The notes beneath the pieces were generated by a model. That model worked only from the letters and a program-made list of their open reading frames with translations. It ran no database searches and was not told the DNA's origin. Below, piece after piece: positions 24,893-33,483 of a DNA stretch of 64,000 bases. This stretch comes from Hymenobacter ginkgonis (GTDB lineage: Bacteria; Bacteroidota; Bacteroidia; Cytophagales; Hymenobacteraceae), in the NCBI RefSeq assembly GCF_009755225.1, contig NZ_WQKZ01000004.1:434001-498000 (forward strand), in the 5' to 3' direction. The translations under genes were made by a program, and so were the position numbers. Each line of letters opens with the position of its first letter. Position 1 is the first letter of the stretch.

Positions 24893-27670
24893 TTAGCGGA
24901 CGGGTACCGGCGGGGCCGACGCGTCGGAGAAAGACGCGACAGCCGCCGCGTGGGCTGCCCGGTGGGCGGTGAATTGCGCCAGCAAGTTAGCGTATTGCGC
25001 GGGGCTGAGGCGCGGCCGCAGCTGGTCGAGCGCAGACTGTCCTAAATCGGCCAGTCCGGCATCGGCGGCAGCCAGGGCGTAGGCCTGTTGCAGCGCAATA
25101 GAAGCCGGGTTTTCGAGCAGCCCCAAGCGTAGCGCTTCGTAGGCCGCACTTACTTGGCGGCGGCTGGTATAGTAGCGCGCCGCGGCCAATATGGCCGTTT
25201 CGTTGAAAGGTACTTCGCGAACAATTTGCTGGTATAATGCCGTGGCTTTGGGCTGATTACTAGTTTCAGCTGCTTGCGCCTGCGCAACTAATGGCTGGCT
25301 GCTCGTGGCTGATGCAGCTGGGGCGGGCAGACCACCCGCGCTCAGCAACTGCGTAAGCTGCCGGGCACTTTGCTGAGTAGGCGCTGGGCCAACTGCTACC
25401 AGCCGCTCCCCGGCTAACCGCGCCGAATCAAGCTGCCCGCTGTAAGCCAACGCCCAGGCGCGCGCCAAGCGGGCATCGCCGGCGCCATGCGTGGCCGCCA
25501 GCGTCAGCTGGTTGGCCGCCGTGGCATATTGCCCTTGCTGCAACTGCCACAAGCCCAATACATACTGGTAGTAGCCCGCCGTGGCACTCGTGCCTGCCGT
25601 GAGTGGCGCAAGCGTTTGGCGAGCCGCCACCTCCTGGCCACTGGCATGGTAAGCCAGCGCCTGCAGAAACACCAGTTGCTCGTAGTAGACGGCATTGCCT
25701 GGCCGGGCGGCCAGCCCAGCTAGGCTAGCCAGCAACTGGCGCACGGCTGCTGGTTGCTGGCCACGAATAGTTAGCAAAGCAGCCTGGTACACATGGGCAA
25801 AATCGGCCGCGCCGAGGTCGGCGGCCCCGGGGGGGGTAGGCGCCTCGCCAGTACCTTTAGCCAGCAATTGCACCAAGGCTTTATTGGCTGCCAAAGCCGG
25901 TTCGCCGGCAGTAGCTGGTGCGCTGGCGGCTAGCTTTTGGGCGGCCGGCAACAAGTTTTGGCTCAGCAAGAAACCTAATTGGTTGGTTTGGCTCACGTAA
26001 GAAGCTGGCTGCAGCTTTTCGGCCCGGTCAAGGTACAGCGCCACCGAGTCAGTTAGCGTTGAGCGGGTGAAGAGCTGGGCTAAGTCAGACGTGAGCGGAA
26101 AGCTCTGCGGCGCGGCACGGCGCGCTTGGCGCAGCGCTTCGAGGCAGTCGAAAAAGTCGGCAGGCGAGGTGAGCAACGCCGCGAGATGCACCGATACTTT
26201 GGCATCGGGCTGGCGAAGCAAGGCGCGGCGCAGAGCATTTTGTTCGTTTTGCAGCTGGCTGCGGAAGCGGTAGAGCGCGGCGCGGCCCAGCTGCGCCCGC
26301 CGGTTGAAGCGGGCAAGTATATCGCCGCTTTCGGCGTAGTAGCGCTCGGCCAGCAACGCCAGGGGGAGGTCGTCGGGGTGTGCTTCGCTTTGCTGGCGCG
26401 TAAGGTCGCCGAGCTGGTTATACTGCCCGGCCTGCACTTGGTCGAGCAGGGGCCAGTTGAAACGCAGCTCATATAAGAGCAGCGCCCCTACCCCCAACAC
26501 ATATACCGTATAGAAGGGCAAGCGGCGCGGCTCAAACACCACGCGGTACACCCGCAGCCGCTGCTGGATGAGCGAGCCAAAATTTACCAACACATACAGC
26601 AGAAAAGCCGCCCCCAGCAGCCCCAACGCCAGCACGCTAAAATCGCGGGCGGCGGCCAGCAACGGGTCGTTGGCAGTGGCGAAGGCGTAGCTTAATGCTC
26701 CGGCCGCGGCGGCTACCAGCAGCCAGTACAGCGGCTGGGCGGCTGCCACAGGCAACCAGCCCGCATAACTAGGCGCGCGTTGTCGCAAGCCTACCCCCCC
26801 CGCCAACACGGCCGGTAGCAGCAACACTAGTGGGTCGAGGTGCAGCCCCCAGCCAAGCGCCAGCTGTCCGTCGTTCCAATAGTAAAGCCCTAAAGCGCCT
26901 AGGTACAGCCCACTAGCCAACACAAAAGGCAGTAGCCCAAACCGGCTTTCGGGCCGCTCGGCCTGCGTGTTGAACCACAGGAGGGCGCGGATATTCTCTA
27001 CCCCTATCCATAGCACCAAGGCGGCCACCAATGCCGCTCCCGCCGGGGTGCTGTAGGCGGCCAGTTGCAGCAGCGTCTCGTCGGGCGGCAGGGTAGTTTT
27101 CGCATAAATTAAGCTAGCCAGCAGCGCTACTAAGCCCCCAAAAATGGCTACGCGGCCGCGTAGCGGCACTTTTTCACCAAAAAGCTGTAGGCCCAGCGCC
27201 GCCGAGCCCAGCAGCCCTAAACTCAGCCACAAAAAGTATTGCTTGGTGCCCGCAAAAATGCCCAAAGCATCCACATTAAGCGAGAGCAGCAGAAAAATAA
27301 CGGGTGCCGTGCCCGCCACAAAAGCCGGTCGGCGCAGGCCACTCACCACCGCCAGCCAGCCGGCCAATACCAGCGCCAGTATAGCCAGCCATAGGCCGGC
27401 CGCCACGGGCTGCGTGTAGGGCCCGCCCACATCGTGGGTAAGGGTAGTGATAAAGCCGCTGAGAGCCAGCGGCAAACGTGCCGGCCCCACCGCTACCGAG
27501 TCCAGGGTGAGGGGTACCGGCGCCAAGTGTGGCACTAGGCGCAGCGGCAGCGTAGCCGCCTCGCCCGTGAAATAATAGTAGGCAGCCAGCCCCAGCGCCA
27601 GCACTGCTAGCAGGGCGGCGAAGCTGAGCCAGCGGCGCGCAGCAGGTTCGGGCAACAGCAGAGTAGGCAA
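24893..27670 (-). CDS. Large polytopic membrane protein with C-terminal TPR-like region
   Basis: 925 residues with no family I can name. The N-terminal half (about 12-405) has roughly ten to twelve hydrophobic segments, for example WLSFAALLAVLALGLAAYYY, PVAAGLWLAILALVLAGWL and FLWLSLGLLGSAALGLQLF. The C-terminal half (about 415-925) is Ala/Leu/Gln-rich helical sequence with TPR-like spacing (LALLAERYYAESGDILARFN, YQYVLGLWQLQQGQYATAA). The N-part recalls the DUF4153/O-antigen-ligase-like style of membrane proteins, but I see no diagnostic loop. Its stop is 13 nt before the ABC ATPase start and its start is 3 nt after the gatC stop, so gatC, this gene and the ATPase may form one operon. Confidence 0.7.
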   Translation of the reverse strand: MPTLLLPEPAARRWLSFAALLAVLALGLAAYYYFTGEAATLPLRLVPHLAPVPLTLDSVAVGPARLPLALSGFITTLTHDVGGPYTQPVAAGLWLAILALVLAGWLAVVSGLRRPAFVAGTAPVIFLLLSLNVDALGIFAGTKQYFLWLSLGLLGSAALGLQLFGEKVPLRGRVAIFGGLVALLASLIYAKTTLPPDETLLQLAAYSTPAGAALVAALVLWIGVENIRALLWFNTQAERPESRFGLLPFVLASGLYLGALGLYYWNDGQLALGWGLHLDPLVLLLPAVLAGGVGLRQRAPSYAGWLPVAAAQPLYWLLVAAAAGALSYAFATANDPLLAAARDFSVLALGLLGAAFLLYVLVNFGSLIQQRLRVYRVVFEPRRLPFYTVYVLGVGALLLYELRFNWPLLDQVQAGQYNQLGDLTRQQSEAHPDDLPLALLAERYYAESGDILARFNRRAQLGRAALYRFRSQLQNEQNALRRALLRQPDAKVSVHLAALLTSPADFFDCLEALRQARRAAPQSFPLTSDLAQLFTRSTLTDSVALYLDRAEKLQPASYVSQTNQLGFLLSQNLLPAAQKLAASAPATAGEPALAANKALVQLLAKGTGEAPTPPGAADLGAADFAHVYQAALLTIRGQQPAAVRQLLASLAGLAARPGNAVYYEQLVFLQALAYHASGQEVAARQTLAPLTAGTSATAGYYQYVLGLWQLQQGQYATAANQLTLAATHGAGDARLARAWALAYSGQLDSARLAGERLVAVGPAPTQQSARQLTQLLSAGGLPAPAASATSSQPLVAQAQAAETSNQPKATALYQQIVREVPFNETAILAAARYYTSRRQVSAAYEALRLGLLENPASIALQQAYALAAADAGLADLGQSALDQLRPRLSPAQYANLLAQFTAHRAAHAAAVASFSDASAPPVPVR

Positions 27671-27673
27671 GCG

Positions 27674-27961
27674 TTAGTCGAGCACCTTAGGCACGCGGAA
27701 ATAGTCTGAATCTTTGCGCGGCGCATTGCGCAGGCCTTCCTGGTGGGTAACGGTGTTGTGGGCTTTGTCATCGCGCAACACATTGACCTCCTGCGATAAA
27801 TGCACCAGCGGCGCCACCCCATCGGTATTCACTTGCTCTAGTTGGGCCACCCAATCCAGAATTTTGTTGAGGTCGGTCAACATCTGCTCTTCGTGGGCCG
27901 GGTCAAATTCGAGGCGGGCCAGGTGGGCTAAGCCGCGGAGGGTTTCGAGGTCGGTGTTCAT
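27674..27961 (-). CDS. gatC: Asp-tRNA(Asn)/Glu-tRNA(Gln) amidotransferase subunit C
   Basis: 95 residues, the usual GatC length. Motifs: LRGLAHLARLEFDPAHEEQM, LNKILDWVAQLEQVNTDGV, and the C-terminal LRNAPRKDSDYFRVPKVL, which wraps around GatA/GatB. It stabilises the GatCAB complex that amidates mischarged tRNA. gatA and gatB are not in the window; scattered gat genes are common in Bacteroidota. It precedes the membrane/TPR gene by 3 nt. Confidence 0.95.
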   Translation of the reverse strand: MNTDLETLRGLAHLARLEFDPAHEEQMLTDLNKILDWVAQLEQVNTDGVAPLVHLSQEVNVLRDDKAHNTVTHQEGLRNAPRKDSDYFRVPKVLD

Positions 27962-28029
27962 GTAAAAGGGAGGGGTAGGGCAGCGGCGGGCTGCGTACGA
28001 AATAAATCTGGGGCCGTGGGTTAGCTTGC

Positions 28030-28803
28030 TCAGCGCCAGCGGCTAGGCTCGGGGATGCCCCGGCCTTCGGGCACGAAGTCATCGGCAATTTGGGCGGCTA
28101 CCTTGGCTTTAAGAGCCGGCACATCGTCTTGGGTGAGGCCTTTGGTTTCGATGGCTTCGTGGAAAATAATGCGCAGCGGTGCGTAGCGCACCCGCAGGCC
28201 CTTCACCGAGGGCATAAACTTGTGGTTCAGGGGCATGCTTACGGGCACCAGCGGCACACCAGTGGCAATGGCTAGCTGAAAAGCGCCATCCATGAAGGGC
28301 TGCAACTCTTCGCCGGGCTTGTCGCCGATGGTGCCTTCGGCAAATAGCGCCAGCGGCCGGCCTTGCGCTAGCGCTTGGCGGGCCTGGGCCATGGCGCGAC
28401 CCCGGCTCACCACACTGCGGCGGTTGACGGTGATGTAAGTTTTGCCAAATAGGGGCCCCCATAGTGGCACTTTGGCTAACGAGTCCTTCCCCATCATATT
28501 GAGGAAACCCGGAATGGTGCGAAAAAGCACCAGAATATCCACGTACGAGCCGTGGTTGGCCACGTAAATACAGGGCTGGGGCACCGGGTGGGTACTTTCG
28601 CGCACCACCTCAAACGGCACGCCCCACATAAAGATGGAGAACTTGGCCCAGCCCCGGTTGATGCCGTGCAAGAACCGCAGCCACTCGGGGCGCTGGCTTA
28701 GCACCCACTGTGCCGGGTAGGTAGCAAAAAAAGGCGCGACAAACCAAAAAGTGGCCCAAGTAGTATAGAGCCGATGACCGAGGTAACGCAAGAAGGCGGG
28801 CAT
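28030..28803 (-). CDS. plsC: 1-acyl-sn-glycerol-3-phosphate acyltransferase
   Basis: 257 residues. It acylates lysophosphatidic acid to phosphatidic acid at the cytoplasmic membrane. The catalytic HX4D is in NHGSYVD (H84, D89), and the substrate motif FAEGT lies near 165. One N-terminal hydrophobic segment (TTWATFWFVAPFFATY) would anchor it. The ATG at 28803 is preceded, with a 4-nt gap, by TATTTTTG, a perfect -7 element, so the mRNA may be leaderless. Confidence 0.93.
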   Translation of the reverse strand: MPAFLRYLGHRLYTTWATFWFVAPFFATYPAQWVLSQRPEWLRFLHGINRGWAKFSIFMWGVPFEVVRESTHPVPQPCIYVANHGSYVDILVLFRTIPGFLNMMGKDSLAKVPLWGPLFGKTYITVNRRSVVSRGRAMAQARQALAQGRPLALFAEGTIGDKPGEELQPFMDGAFQLAIATGVPLVPVSMPLNHKFMPSVKGLRVRYAPLRIIFHEAIETKGLTQDDVPALKAKVAAQIADDFVPEGRGIPEPSRWR

Positions 28804-28807
28804 AAGG

Positions 28808-28815
28808 CAAAAATA
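28808..28815 (-). promoter_or_regulatory. Putative -7 element (TATTTTTG) of plsC
   Basis: Perfect match to TAnnTTTG on the minus strand, ending 4 nt before the plsC ATG. No -33 match is obvious. Confidence 0.45.
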
Positions 28816-28885
28816 GGTACTAGGAACTGTTGGCTGCCACCGGCTTGGGCTTTCGCAGGGGCGGGGTGCCCTGCCCCTACCCCCT

Positions 28886-29467
28886 TTAGTTACGGCTAGC
28901 TAGCACGCGCTCGGCCTTAAGCAGGCCAGCTACGCTGATGGCATCGGTAATGCGGTCTTCCATAATCAGCTCGATGGCTTGGGCTAGGGGTAGCTTCCAG
29001 AGGCGCAGGTCTTCGCTTTCTTCGGGCTCCCATTCGCCCTGCTCCAAGTCTTCGGCTAAGAATACAAACCCTTCCTCATCGGTAACCGAGTTGGAGGTGT
29101 GGAGGCGCGAAATGCGCGTCCAGGTGCGGGCTAGCAGGCCGGTTTCTTCGCGCAGCTCGCGCTGGGCCGACTCTAGAATGGGTACGTCGAGCAGGCCGCC
29201 TCCCATCGGAATTTCCCAGCTGTACTCGTTGAGGGTGTAACGGTACTGGCCCACGAGCCAGGTATTGCCGTCGGCATCAACGGGCACAATGCCAATGGCC
29301 TTGTTTTGCATCGATACCACGCCGTAGACGCCTGAGCCCCCGTTGGGGTTGATAATCTGGTCTTCCCGCACCCGAATCCAGGGATTTTGGTACTTCGTTT
29401 CGGTGCCGAGAGTTTGCCAAGGGTTGTGTTGCGGGTCGAAATCGGTGGGGGGCGACGTGTGGGACAT
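28886..29467 (-). CDS. Nudix hydrolase, ADP-ribose pyrophosphatase type
   Basis: 193 residues with a Nudix fold. The core RELREETG lies at 103-110 after PMGGGLLD, and the C-terminal part has FVFLAEDLEQGEWEPEESED as in ADP-sugar pyrophosphatases. It would split ADP-ribose or a similar nucleotide sugar to AMP and a sugar phosphate. The first Glu of the classic GX5EX7REUXEEXGU box is not at its expected place (VPILES before RE), a variation to keep in mind when assigning substrate. It has its own -7 element about 49 nt upstream. Confidence 0.9.
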   Translation of the reverse strand: MSHTSPPTDFDPQHNPWQTLGTETKYQNPWIRVREDQIINPNGGSGVYGVVSMQNKAIGIVPVDADGNTWLVGQYRYTLNEYSWEIPMGGGLLDVPILESAQRELREETGLLARTWTRISRLHTSNSVTDEEGFVFLAEDLEQGEWEPEESEDLRLWKLPLAQAIELIMEDRITDAISVAGLLKAERVLASRN

Positions 29468-29515
29468 AAGCTTAATGAAGGAACATAAATACGGGTTGCT
29501 GCTTGCAAAATTACA

Positions 29516-29523
29516 CCTACTAC
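29516..29523 (-). promoter_or_regulatory. Putative -7 element (TAATTTTG) of the Nudix gene
   Basis: Perfect TAnnTTTG on the minus strand, 48 nt before the ATG at 29467. Confidence 0.4.
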
Positions 29524-29620
29524 GGCCGGTGGCCCTACCCTTACCTCAACCTCACAGCTTCGGCCGCGTACTAACAGGCGCCCGGCGGCCGTTCATTTCC
29601 CGACCAGCCGGCAGTGCATA

Positions 29621-29872
29621 ATGGCCCAAAATCCTTCGAAAAAAGCCGACGAAACCACTGGCGACGACGCGCTGCTCAACCTAAAATTTGCCCAAGCTGA
29701 AGCCGACTTAGCCCAGAAAACCGGCGGCCTCGGCCCTACTACCAACGTCTATGTGTCGTCGGACGAGGAAGATGAAATTACGAACGCCGAAGGCCCGCGC
29801 GATAGCCAAGGCCAGCGCCGCGGCGAGAACGACGAGCTTGTGAAGGGCGACTCGGCCGGGGCGCATAGCTAA
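29621..29872 (+). CDS. Small acidic hydrophilic protein, unknown
   Basis: 83 residues, rich in Asp, Glu, Gly and Ser, with no hydrophobic segment and little predicted fold (GDDALLNLKFAQAEADLAQK could be one helix; VSSDEEDEITNAEGPRDSQG looks disordered). It ends in KGDSAGAHS. Codon use (GCC, CTC, GGC) resembles the neighbours, which supports it being a real gene. It is divergent from the Nudix gene. I do not recognise it. Confidence 0.55.
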   Translation: MAQNPSKKADETTGDDALLNLKFAQAEADLAQKTGGLGPTTNVYVSSDEEDEITNAEGPRDSQGQRRGENDELVKGDSAGAHS

Positions 29873-29897
29873 GCGGCTGGCCGCTACGCATCTTCCT

Positions 29898-29969
29898 TAA
29901 GAAGCGCGTTCCTTGGCACCCTAGCGTTAGATAGCTTTCTGCGCAGAGCTGCTGAGGAGCGCGCTTCTA
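29898..29969. repeat. Imperfect inverted repeat between co-directional genes
   Basis: TAAGAAGCGCGTTCCTTGGC (29898-29917) pairs with GCTGAGGAGCGCGCTTCTA (29951-29969) with few mismatches. It lies in the 174-nt gap between two plus-strand genes. It differs in sequence from the GACGTCAT repeats but is placed similarly. Confidence 0.5.
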
Positions 29970-30046
29970 TTGTTTCCTACCCCTCCTCAACTGCCATAGG
30001 GCGCTACCTGGTTGCTGCAAACCAGTGTTTAATTCTCAAATAATTC

Positions 30047-30637
30047 ATGACCAACGCTTTCACCAAACACCGCCTTACCGGGCGCCTAGCCGTGGGCGCC
30101 TTGCTACTGGCTTTGGCGCTACTTGGGGCCTGCCGGGCGGGCGGCCCGGGCACGCCGGCCCGAACGGTAGCAGCTTTTTTTGCGAAGTACCGCGACCGGT
30201 CTGGCTTCCGCACCACCGAATGGTCGGCTGATTTGTTGCAACGCATGGCCCTGGTGCGGGTGGGCAAGCTACTTGGTGGCAACGACTTAACCAACGCCAT
30301 CACGGGTATCCGCACGGCGCGCGTGATGACGTTTACCCCTACCTCGGGCAGTGCGCAAAACTTGGTGCGCGAGGGCCTCAATGGCGAAGTAACTGGCTTG
30401 CTACAGGCCGAGCGCTACACGTCGCTGGTCAGCTCCAACGCGGGTGCTACCAACTACCAATACGTAGTGAAAGCTTCGGGCGACCAAGTGAGTGAGCTAG
30501 TGGCTACCGGCTCTATGCCCGATGCGCTGGGGTCGTTTGTGCTCGTGCAGGTGCAGGGTAATTTTACGCGGGCCCAGGCCGAGGCGCTCAGCAAAGTACT
30601 GCCTGAAGTGGTGCAGCAAACCGCCGGCAACCAGTAA
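30047..30637 (+). CDS. Predicted lipoprotein, DUF4252-like
   Basis: 196 residues. Long type II signal peptide with lipobox LLGAC (C29). The mature part starts with an FFAKYRDRSGF segment, followed by repeated helix-strand units and a VSELVATGSMPDALGSFVLVQVQG segment, resembling DUF4252 lipoproteins of Bacteroidota, whose function is unknown. DUF4252 is my best match by pattern and not firm. The ATG at 30047 is the only start that includes the signal peptide. Confidence 0.7.
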   Translation: MTNAFTKHRLTGRLAVGALLLALALLGACRAGGPGTPARTVAAFFAKYRDRSGFRTTEWSADLLQRMALVRVGKLLGGNDLTNAITGIRTARVMTFTPTSGSAQNLVREGLNGEVTGLLQAERYTSLVSSNAGATNYQYVVKASGDQVSELVATGSMPDALGSFVLVQVQGNFTRAQAEALSKVLPEVVQQTAGNQ

Positions 30638-30698
30638 ATAGCAATGGCAAAAAGTTGGGTTTGGTGTTTATTTTGCCAACTCATTTTTTTGCATTTCT

Positions 30699-31223
30699 AT
30701 GCCTCGATTACTACTTATTGCTGCTTTACTTGTCCTGGCTGCTTGTCATAAAAAAGACACAAGCCCTACCCTCGACTTTGGGCCTGATGACGGCATCTCG
30801 TACCGAAGCAATAATGGTATGGCAAACGGCGCCCAAGACCCCACCGATTGGACCAGCGATGCTACCTGGAATGAGCAGGAAACAGCGTTATTTCCCGAGC
30901 TTAGCATCGCGCTCAATAGTCCGCAGCAGCCCACTCTAGTAGGTTTCACCTACACTTATCCCAACCCGGCCTCGCGGGCTAACTGGATACTGCAAACGAA
31001 TGGTTCGGCCGTAAGCTACACCGTCACAGCAGTTTTGGTAAACCGGACCTACCAAGTGGTAAAAAGACTAGAACACGGCAATTTCACCGGCGGCCATGTC
31101 TACGCATTCGACTATGCCCAATTGGGCTTAAATCCTAACGAAACGTACCGGCTGTACTACGTGCTTTTTAATAACAACGGCTTGCTATACAAAGGCCACG
31201 GCGACATACGCTATAATCAATAA
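30699..31223 (+). CDS. Predicted lipoprotein, unknown
   Basis: 174 residues with lipobox VLAAC (C16) followed by HKKD. The mature protein has an asymmetric beta-sandwich look: alternating strands such as PTLVGFTYTYPNP, WILQTNGSAVSYTVTAVLV and YRLYYVLFNNNGLLYKGHGDI, with RTYQVVKRLEHGNF between. The end resembles the closing strands of small surface-exposed domains. No enzyme motif. It follows the DUF4252-like gene by 61 nt and shares a terminator with the convergent aldehyde dehydrogenase gene. Confidence 0.65.
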   Translation: MPRLLLIAALLVLAACHKKDTSPTLDFGPDDGISYRSNNGMANGAQDPTDWTSDATWNEQETALFPELSIALNSPQQPTLVGFTYTYPNPASRANWILQTNGSAVSYTVTAVLVNRTYQVVKRLEHGNFTGGHVYAFDYAQLGLNPNETYRLYYVLFNNNGLLYKGHGDIRYNQ

Positions 31224-31244
31224 TAGGTGGGGATAATTATTCAT

Positions 31245-31284
31245 ACAAAAAGCCTCGCCGGATACGTCCAGTGAGGCTTTTTGT
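31245..31284. terminator. Bidirectional terminator
   Basis: ACAAAAAGCCTC pairs with GAGGCTTTTTGT around a 16-nt loop, between convergent genes. Confidence 0.88.
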
Positions 31285-31299
31285 GCTTTCTAGGATGTC

Positions 31300-32901
31300 T
31301 TAAATATCAAATTTAATACCTTGTGCTAGTGGCAGCTCAGTGCCGTAATTGACAGTATTGGTTTGGCGGCGCATGTATACTTTCCAAGCGTCGGAGCCAG
31401 ACTCGCGGCCACCGCCGGTTTCCTTTTCGCCGCCGAATGCCCCGCCAATTTCGGCGCCACTGGTACCGATGTTCACATTGGCAATGCCGCAGTCGGAGCC
31501 GGGCGCGGCCAAGAAAGCTTCGGCCTCGCGCAGGTTGAGTGTGAAGATAGCCGACGATAATCCCTGGCGCACATCGTTTTGCAAGCGAATGGCCTCCCCT
31601 ACCCCCCCGCTGTACTTAATAAGGTAGAGAATGGGCGCGAAGGTTTCGGCCTGCACGGTAGGGTAATGGTTTTCGGCGGCCACTAACGCGGGCAGCACGT
31701 AGTGGCCGCCGTGCAGTTCAGCACTGCTTACTACTTGGCCACCAGCAAGTAGCGTAGCGCCTTCCCGCTGCACTTTTTCGAGCGCATCGGTAAAGAGCGC
31801 CACGGCATCGGCATCGATGAGTGGGCCTACCAGGGTACCGGCTTGCAAGGGGTGGCCCACCGGCAGCTTGGCGTAGGCAGCCAATAGCCGCTGGCTCACT
31901 TCCTCATAAATGCTGTCGTGGATGATGAGGCGGCGCGTGGTGGTGCAGCGCTGCCCAGCCGTGCCCACTGCCCCAAACACGATGGCGCGCATGGCCATGT
32001 CGAGGTCGGCTTGGGGGGTAAGGATGATGGCGTTGTTGCCGCCTAGCTCAAGCAAGGCGCGGCCCAGGCGCTGGCCCACAGCAGCGCCCACGGCGCGGCC
32101 CATGCGGGTGCTGCCAGTGGCCGATACGAGGGGCACGCGCTCATCGGCGGCCATGGCGGCCCCTACTTCGGGGCCACCCAACACGAGGTTGAACACGCCT
32201 TCGGGCAGGTCATTCTCTTCCAGCACCTTGCGAATGATGTGCTGCACGGCCACGGCGACCAGCGGCGTTTTCTCCGACGGTTTCCAAATGCTGACATCGC
32301 CGCACACGGCAGCCAGCATAGCATTCCAGCTCCACACCGCCACGGGGAAGTTGAACGCCGAAATAATCCCCACAAGGCCCAGCGGGTGGTACTGGTCGTA
32401 CATGCGGTGCGCAGGGCGCTCCGAGTGCATGGTGAAACCGTGCAACTGCCGGCTTAGGCCCACCGCAAAGTCGCAGATGTCAATCATTTCCTGCACTTCG
32501 CCCAAGCCCTCTTGCAAGATTTTGCCCATCTCATAACTCACCAGCTTGCCCAAGGCTTCCTTGTGGTGGCGTAGCTCCAAACCAATTTGGCGCACAATGT
32601 CGCCGCGCTGCGGCGCGGGCACCAACCGCCACACTGGAAAGGCCGCCTGCGCAGCCTGCACTACTGTTTCGTAGTCGGCTACGGTAGCCACGGCCACGGC
32701 CGCAATGCGCTGCCCATCGGCGGGCGATACAATGGTTTTCAAGCTAGTACCTGCCCCGCCCCACTGGCGCCCGGTGCTATAAGCGGGGTTTTCGGCCTTG
32801 ATGCCGAGCTGGCGCAGCACATCCTGAATGCCGTGGGGGTCGGCGTGGGGGTGAGCCACCGTTACATCGGGCGTAGTGGCTTCTTCAAGGGCCTGCTTCA
32901 T
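31300..32901 (-). CDS. Aldehyde dehydrogenase, ALDH7 (aminoadipate-semialdehyde) type
   Basis: 533 residues. NAD(P)-dependent ALDH with general base E285 (LLELGGNNA) and nucleophile C319 (GTAGQRCTTTRRL). The sequence style (QYHPLGLVGIISAFNFPVAVW, GQRCTTTRRLIIHDS, EIGGAFGGEKETGGGRESGSDAWK) is that of the ALDH7A1/AmaB family, which oxidises alpha-aminoadipate semialdehyde in lysine breakdown. A role in lysine catabolism is inferred, since no other lysine gene is near. A -7 element lies 28 nt upstream of the ATG. Confidence 0.92.
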   Translation of the reverse strand: MKQALEEATTPDVTVAHPHADPHGIQDVLRQLGIKAENPAYSTGRQWGGAGTSLKTIVSPADGQRIAAVAVATVADYETVVQAAQAAFPVWRLVPAPQRGDIVRQIGLELRHHKEALGKLVSYEMGKILQEGLGEVQEMIDICDFAVGLSRQLHGFTMHSERPAHRMYDQYHPLGLVGIISAFNFPVAVWSWNAMLAAVCGDVSIWKPSEKTPLVAVAVQHIIRKVLEENDLPEGVFNLVLGGPEVGAAMAADERVPLVSATGSTRMGRAVGAAVGQRLGRALLELGGNNAIILTPQADLDMAMRAIVFGAVGTAGQRCTTTRRLIIHDSIYEEVSQRLLAAYAKLPVGHPLQAGTLVGPLIDADAVALFTDALEKVQREGATLLAGGQVVSSAELHGGHYVLPALVAAENHYPTVQAETFAPILYLIKYSGGVGEAIRLQNDVRQGLSSAIFTLNLREAEAFLAAPGSDCGIANVNIGTSGAEIGGAFGGEKETGGGRESGSDAWKVYMRRQTNTVNYGTELPLAQGIKFDI

Positions 32902-32929
32902 ATACTAATGGGGGGGGTAGGATGCTGAG

Positions 32930-32937
32930 CAAAACTA
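32930..32937 (-). promoter_or_regulatory. Putative -7 element (TAGTTTTG) of the aldehyde dehydrogenase gene
   Basis: Perfect TAnnTTTG on the minus strand, 28 nt before the ATG at 32901. Confidence 0.4.
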
Positions 32938-32980
32938 CAAAAATAAAGCCCCCGCCGGGTAGGCGCGGGCTAGGTACAAC

Positions 32981-33430
32981 CTAGGAGTGTTGCAGGCTGG
33001 GCTTCTGTTCGGGATGGGTTTGGTAGTAAAGAAGCCAGTCGCGGGCGGCTCCTTCATCACTAAAAAAGTAGGGGTAGAACTCGGCCTGGGCCACCTGCCG
33101 CAGCATTGCTTCGGTGGCAGTGCTTTCAATGGCTTCGCGCAGGCTTTCAGCAGCCACATAGGCCACAAATACGGGCGACCCAAGCTCGCGCACTACTTTT
33201 CTAGCCAGCAAGTCGCTCATCCACTGGGCAAAGCTGGCAGGCTGCCAACTGCGCTGGCGCATATCGAGCAGCCAAAAACGGCATTTGCCGTGGGCTTGGG
33301 CAGCGGCCAGCAGCCGCTCATAGGAGGGATAAAGGTCGTTGTTGTCCGTATCGTGCAGCCAGCGACCCACTAGCTGCTTCGAAGCGGCATCAAAATCAAG
33401 CGAAAATATAGTGGGCGGCGATGGCTGCAT
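32981..33430 (-). CDS. Unknown protein, paralogue of the next gene
   Basis: 149 residues, no signal peptide, predicted alpha/beta and cytoplasmic. Shared features with the gene at 33484: an opening FSLDFD/FSLEYR strand, L(V/I)GRWL, a Y..LL.AA..H..CR.WLLD(M/I)R.R core, a helix with W near 70, then SPV(F/Y)(V/I)AY and a closing FF/YF..EG.A..WL segment. The pattern (strand, RW, helix, strand ending in DxR) resembles SpoIIAA/STAS-like folds, which is a guess. The two genes are 53 nt apart in the same direction. Confidence 0.7.
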   Translation of the reverse strand: MQPSPPTIFSLDFDAASKQLVGRWLHDTDNNDLYPSYERLLAAAQAHGKCRFWLLDMRQRSWQPASFAQWMSDLLARKVVRELGSPVFVAYVAAESLREAIESTATEAMLRQVAQAEFYPYFFSDEGAARDWLLYYQTHPEQKPSLQHS

Positions 33431-33483
33431 AGGCTGAATGGCTCGGACGATTTAGGCCGCTTACGCAGAGTTGTCGCTTCCCG

